64,000 nt of DNA, from the NCBI RefSeq assembly GCF_006491595.2, contig NZ_VEVQ02000017.1:37326-101325 (forward strand). Direction: 5' to 3'. The notes under the pieces are model-generated. The model searched no databases and was not told the DNA's origin. It was given only the letters and a program-made list of their open reading frames with translations. Made by a program: the position numbers and the translations under genes. The stretch comes from Flavobacterium jejuense. GTDB taxonomy: Bacteria; Bacteroidota; Bacteroidia; Flavobacteriales; Flavobacteriaceae. How positions within the stretch are numbered: position 1 is the first letter of the stretch; each line of letters begins with the position of its first letter. This document shows positions 61,821 to 64,000 of the stretch, in pieces.

Positions 61821-62346
61821 TTAACTTTTAACTAAATGAAAGTCAAATGTAGAATTGGTGTGATCACCATTAGAACTGTTTTGAGGACAATACTCAATTT
61901 TGAATTTCGGATTGTACACCCAAATGTCACTATGTACGTTACAACCATTCGTTGTTAGATAGAAATCGCTTGAAAAAAATTATAGCCTGTAGCGGTGACT
62001 TCAATGGTAACTTTTTCATTTATTTTATTTCCATTGGATGAAAAGCCAGTTTGAATTACATAAGAACCATCTGTAGATTCAATAGATTTTGATAAAGGAA
62101 AAAATCTATTTTTTTTAAATTTAGCCTTTAACACTGCAAAATTGATAGGTTCAAATGTTTCTGAATCTATAAAGTTTCCTTTTAAAGTTATTTTTTATCA
62201 TTAAAAGTTAATGAAGCTAAATCAATACTCGTGTTTTGTTTTTTAATTTCGGGATCAGCATCTAAGGCATACAAATTGGAACCTGATAAAACTAATGAAC
62301 TAGTAGTGAATATAGTTAGTTTTTGAACAAAATTTCTTCTTTTCAT
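61821..62346 (-). pseudogene. Frameshifted exported protein gene, intradiol dioxygenase-like in outline
   Basis: A start at 62346 gives MKRRNFVQKLTIFTTSSLVLSGS, a signal-like N-terminus. Reading stops after about 52 codons in a run of six A on the minus strand (plus 62191-62196). Adding one base continues ITLKGNFIDSETFEPINFAVLK. A second frame break lies in a run of seven T on the minus strand (plus 61973-61979). Restoring both gives a protein of about 175 residues ending FDFHLVKS. The layout recalls exported intradiol dioxygenase-fold proteins of Bacteroidota, with weak certainty. Both breaks are single-base homopolymer deletions, so sequencing error is possible. Confidence 0.75.
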
Positions 62347-62400
62347 TTTAAATAAGTTTGGTTAATAAGTCAATTATCTAAATTTTTTCTAAAAAAACAA

Positions 62401-62440
62401 GAAGGATTGTTTTGAAACCTCAAAACAATCCTTCTTTAGA
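62401..62440 (-). terminator. Terminator of the 3'-terminal T9SS gene
   Basis: The long stem GAAGGATTGTTTTG/CAAAACAATCCTTC (62401-62434) with a T run on the minus strand lies just past the stop at 62462. Confidence 0.88.
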
Positions 62441-62461
62441 TTAGTTAGTTAAAAGTAATAA

Positions 62462-64000
62462 TTATTTTTTAATTATAAGTCTTTGCGATTTTATTTGTGT
62501 TCCATTTGAACCTTTTATGAAATAAACACCATCTGCCATATTTTCAACGTTAATAACATTCTCGATAGTAGCATTTACTTTAAAACTTTTAATAGTTTGA
62601 CCTAATTGATTTACAATAATAAAGTCACCATCAAAGTTAGAATCTATGTTTAATAATCCATTTGTAGGGTTCGGATAAATTACAAATGTAACTTTGTTAT
62701 CAAAAGATTCTGTATCTAAAGCAGTCACTGTATAACAAGCAGATTCCACAACACAAGTTCCAACTGTAATTTCTACCTTGTAATCACCAAGAGCAGTTGG
62801 CTCAAAATTTTGATTGGTTTCACCAGATAATAAAGTGTTAGGACACTCATACCATTGGTAAGACGCACCTGCTTCATTAGCAGTTAAAATACCAGTTGTC
62901 ATTTCAGAAATAGTATTATCAATTGGAGCCGCATCAGTTACTGTTATAGTATTTGATGAATTAGAAATACAACCGTTATTAAGTATAGAAACAGTGTAAT
63001 CACCAGCTGATGTTATAGTGATTGATTGTGTAGTTTCACCAGTTGACCATAGATTTCCATTTGCTGAAGCCGAAGTTAAAGTAACACTTCCTCCAGAGCA
63101 AATAACAGTTGAAGATGCAGTTATTGTTGTTGCACTTGGTGTAGGTTTTATATTAACACTAAACATAGTCCTGTCACTTTCACATCCATTTGCAGTATCA
63201 GAAACATAGTAATCACCAGAAACTAATAAATCATTGCTATTTAAAGACGAACCTCCTGTTGCAACATTATAAAATAATAAGTTGGAACCAGATGTAATTT
63301 GTGATAAATTATCTACAATTGCTCCATCACATAGAGAAACTCCTATTTCAATTTCTAAAGTTCCATTTAGACATTGTGTGGGTGTCCATCCAGTTAATGG
63401 AGGTGTCAATCCAGCTGGAACTGTTGTGTTTTCAAAACCAGTATCAGCAATATCTCCTATGATGTGTAATACCCATTTAACTCCATCAAAAGAGATTGCA
63501 CCTGGGAAACCTGGGAAAGTTGCTATATAACTATTTTTACCATTAAGTATTCCATTATTAGCATAAACACCTCCTATATCAAAACATTCTCCAGTGATGT
63601 TAACTGTTATTACATCAATTATTGGAGCAGAAGTTTCAGTTACTTCTACATCATCACTTGCAGAGTTGGTACATCCATTAGCATTAGTAAAAGTATAAGT
63701 AATTGTGTGAACACCTACCCCAGCAGTAACAGGATCGAAAGAATAACTAAGTCCATTACCATCATCAGTTACACCGGCACCAGAATACACACCACCAGAA
63801 GGCATTCCACCACCTAAACCAGCTTGAAGACCAGCATCATTACATATATCTGCAAGAGCTGTATAAGTTACAGTTGGTAAAGTATTTATAGTTACAGAAA
63901 CACTTGAACTATTAGGACAAGATCCAGCAGTTGTATAGGTTACTGTATAAGTTGCAGGAGTTGATGCAGAAACATCAATCGCACCCGTTGAAGCATTTAT
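62462..64000 (-). CDS. T9SS-secreted PKD/Ig-repeat protein (partial, 5' end outside window)
   Basis: The frame is open to the window edge; the internal ATG at 63805 is not the start, because coding sequence of the same style (TYTTAGSCPNSSSVSVT) continues to 64000. The visible ~513 residues contain Ig/PKD-like repeats with Cys-rich turns, a SprB/gliding-like pattern (ITYTFTNANGCTNSASDDV, ASSTVICSGGSVTLTSA, SAGDYTVSILNNGC) and a type A sorting domain (FVIYPNPTNGLLNI, MADGVYFIKG). It is a large secreted or surface protein. Confidence 0.88.
   Translation of the reverse strand: MNASTGAIDVSASTPATYTVTYTTAGSCPNSSSVSVTINTLPTVTYTALADICNDAGLQAGLGGGMPSGGVYSGAGVTDDGNGLSYSFDPVTAGVGVHTITYTFTNANGCTNSASDDVEVTETSAPIIDVITVNITGECFDIGGVYANNGILNGKNSYIATFPGFPGAISFDGVKWVLHIIGDIADTGFENTTVPAGLTPPLTGWTPTQCLNGTLEIEIGVSLCDGAIVDNLSQITSGSNLLFYNVATGGSSLNSNDLLVSGDYYVSDTANGCESDRTMFSVNIKPTPSATTITASSTVICSGGSVTLTSASANGNLWSTGETTQSITITSAGDYTVSILNNGCISNSSNTITVTDAAPIDNTISEMTTGILTANEAGASYQWYECPNTLLSGETNQNFEPTALGDYKVEITVGTCVVESACYTVTALDTESFDNKVTFVIYPNPTNGLLNIDSNFDGDFIIVNQLGQTIKSFKVNATIENVINVENMADGVYFIKGSNGTQIKSQRLIIKK

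Overview
The window is a low-GC stretch of a Bacteroidota chromosome, most likely a Flavobacterium-like member of the Flavobacteriaceae. The evidence is type IX secretion (T9SS) C-terminal sorting domains on several large surface proteins, SusC/BtuB-style outer-membrane uptake, TAnnTTTG promoter elements, many short lipoproteins, and the gene content around dnaB, accA, tgt, aroK and the split transketolase. No phage, insertion sequence or CRISPR array was recognised.

Layout. 0-9 kb: rmuC, a 23S rRNA pseudouridine synthase, secreted proteins, a dienelactone hydrolase, an orphan vitamin B12/iron-type ABC ATPase and two META-domain lipoproteins. 9-32.6 kb is an accessory region with long intergenic stretches full of dispersed repeats. 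It holds a small HTH regulator next to a 21-bp tandem repeat array, a GHKL-ATPase/nuclease-like gene paired with a DUF6119 (TIGR04141) gene that may be a defence module, a DUF1003/MscS pair, decayed genes, a lipoprotein with three near-identical 276-bp repeats, a giant T9SS adhesin-like protein, and a catalase-like/LodA quinoprotein oxidase fusion with its LodB partner. 32.6-44.8 kb is a vitamin B12 uptake and salvage locus: btuC and btuF, cobU, a PP-loop ATPase, a bluB-cobT fusion, cobS, cobC, then a cobalamin riboswitch followed by btuB and a BtuG-like surface propeller. 44.8-64 kb is mostly core: an S41 peptidase, an ECF sigma/anti-sigma/DUF4252 cluster, three tRNAs, aroK, split transketolase, aldehyde dehydrogenase, tgt, an LptF/G permease, accA, dnaB, and the 3' part of a large T9SS protein running off the window.

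How the parts work together. The B12 genes form a salvage route. BtuG-like and BtuB capture corrinoid at the surface, BtuF and BtuC carry it across the inner membrane (probably powered by the ATPase about 27 kb away), and CobU, CobS, BluB-CobT and CobC rebuild the lower ligand. No de novo corrin-ring genes are visible.

The most unusual signal is a recurring promoter layout in the accessory region. A TAnnTTTG -7 element is preceded 20-22 bp upstream by a palindrome of the form ACAGGTA-N4-TACCTGT. It occurs upstream of five minus-strand transcription units: the DUF6119/GHKL pair, DUF1003/MscS, the repeat lipoprotein, a 138-aa unknown, and the catalase-LodA/LodB operon. This suggests one activator controls an otherwise unrelated accessory regulon.
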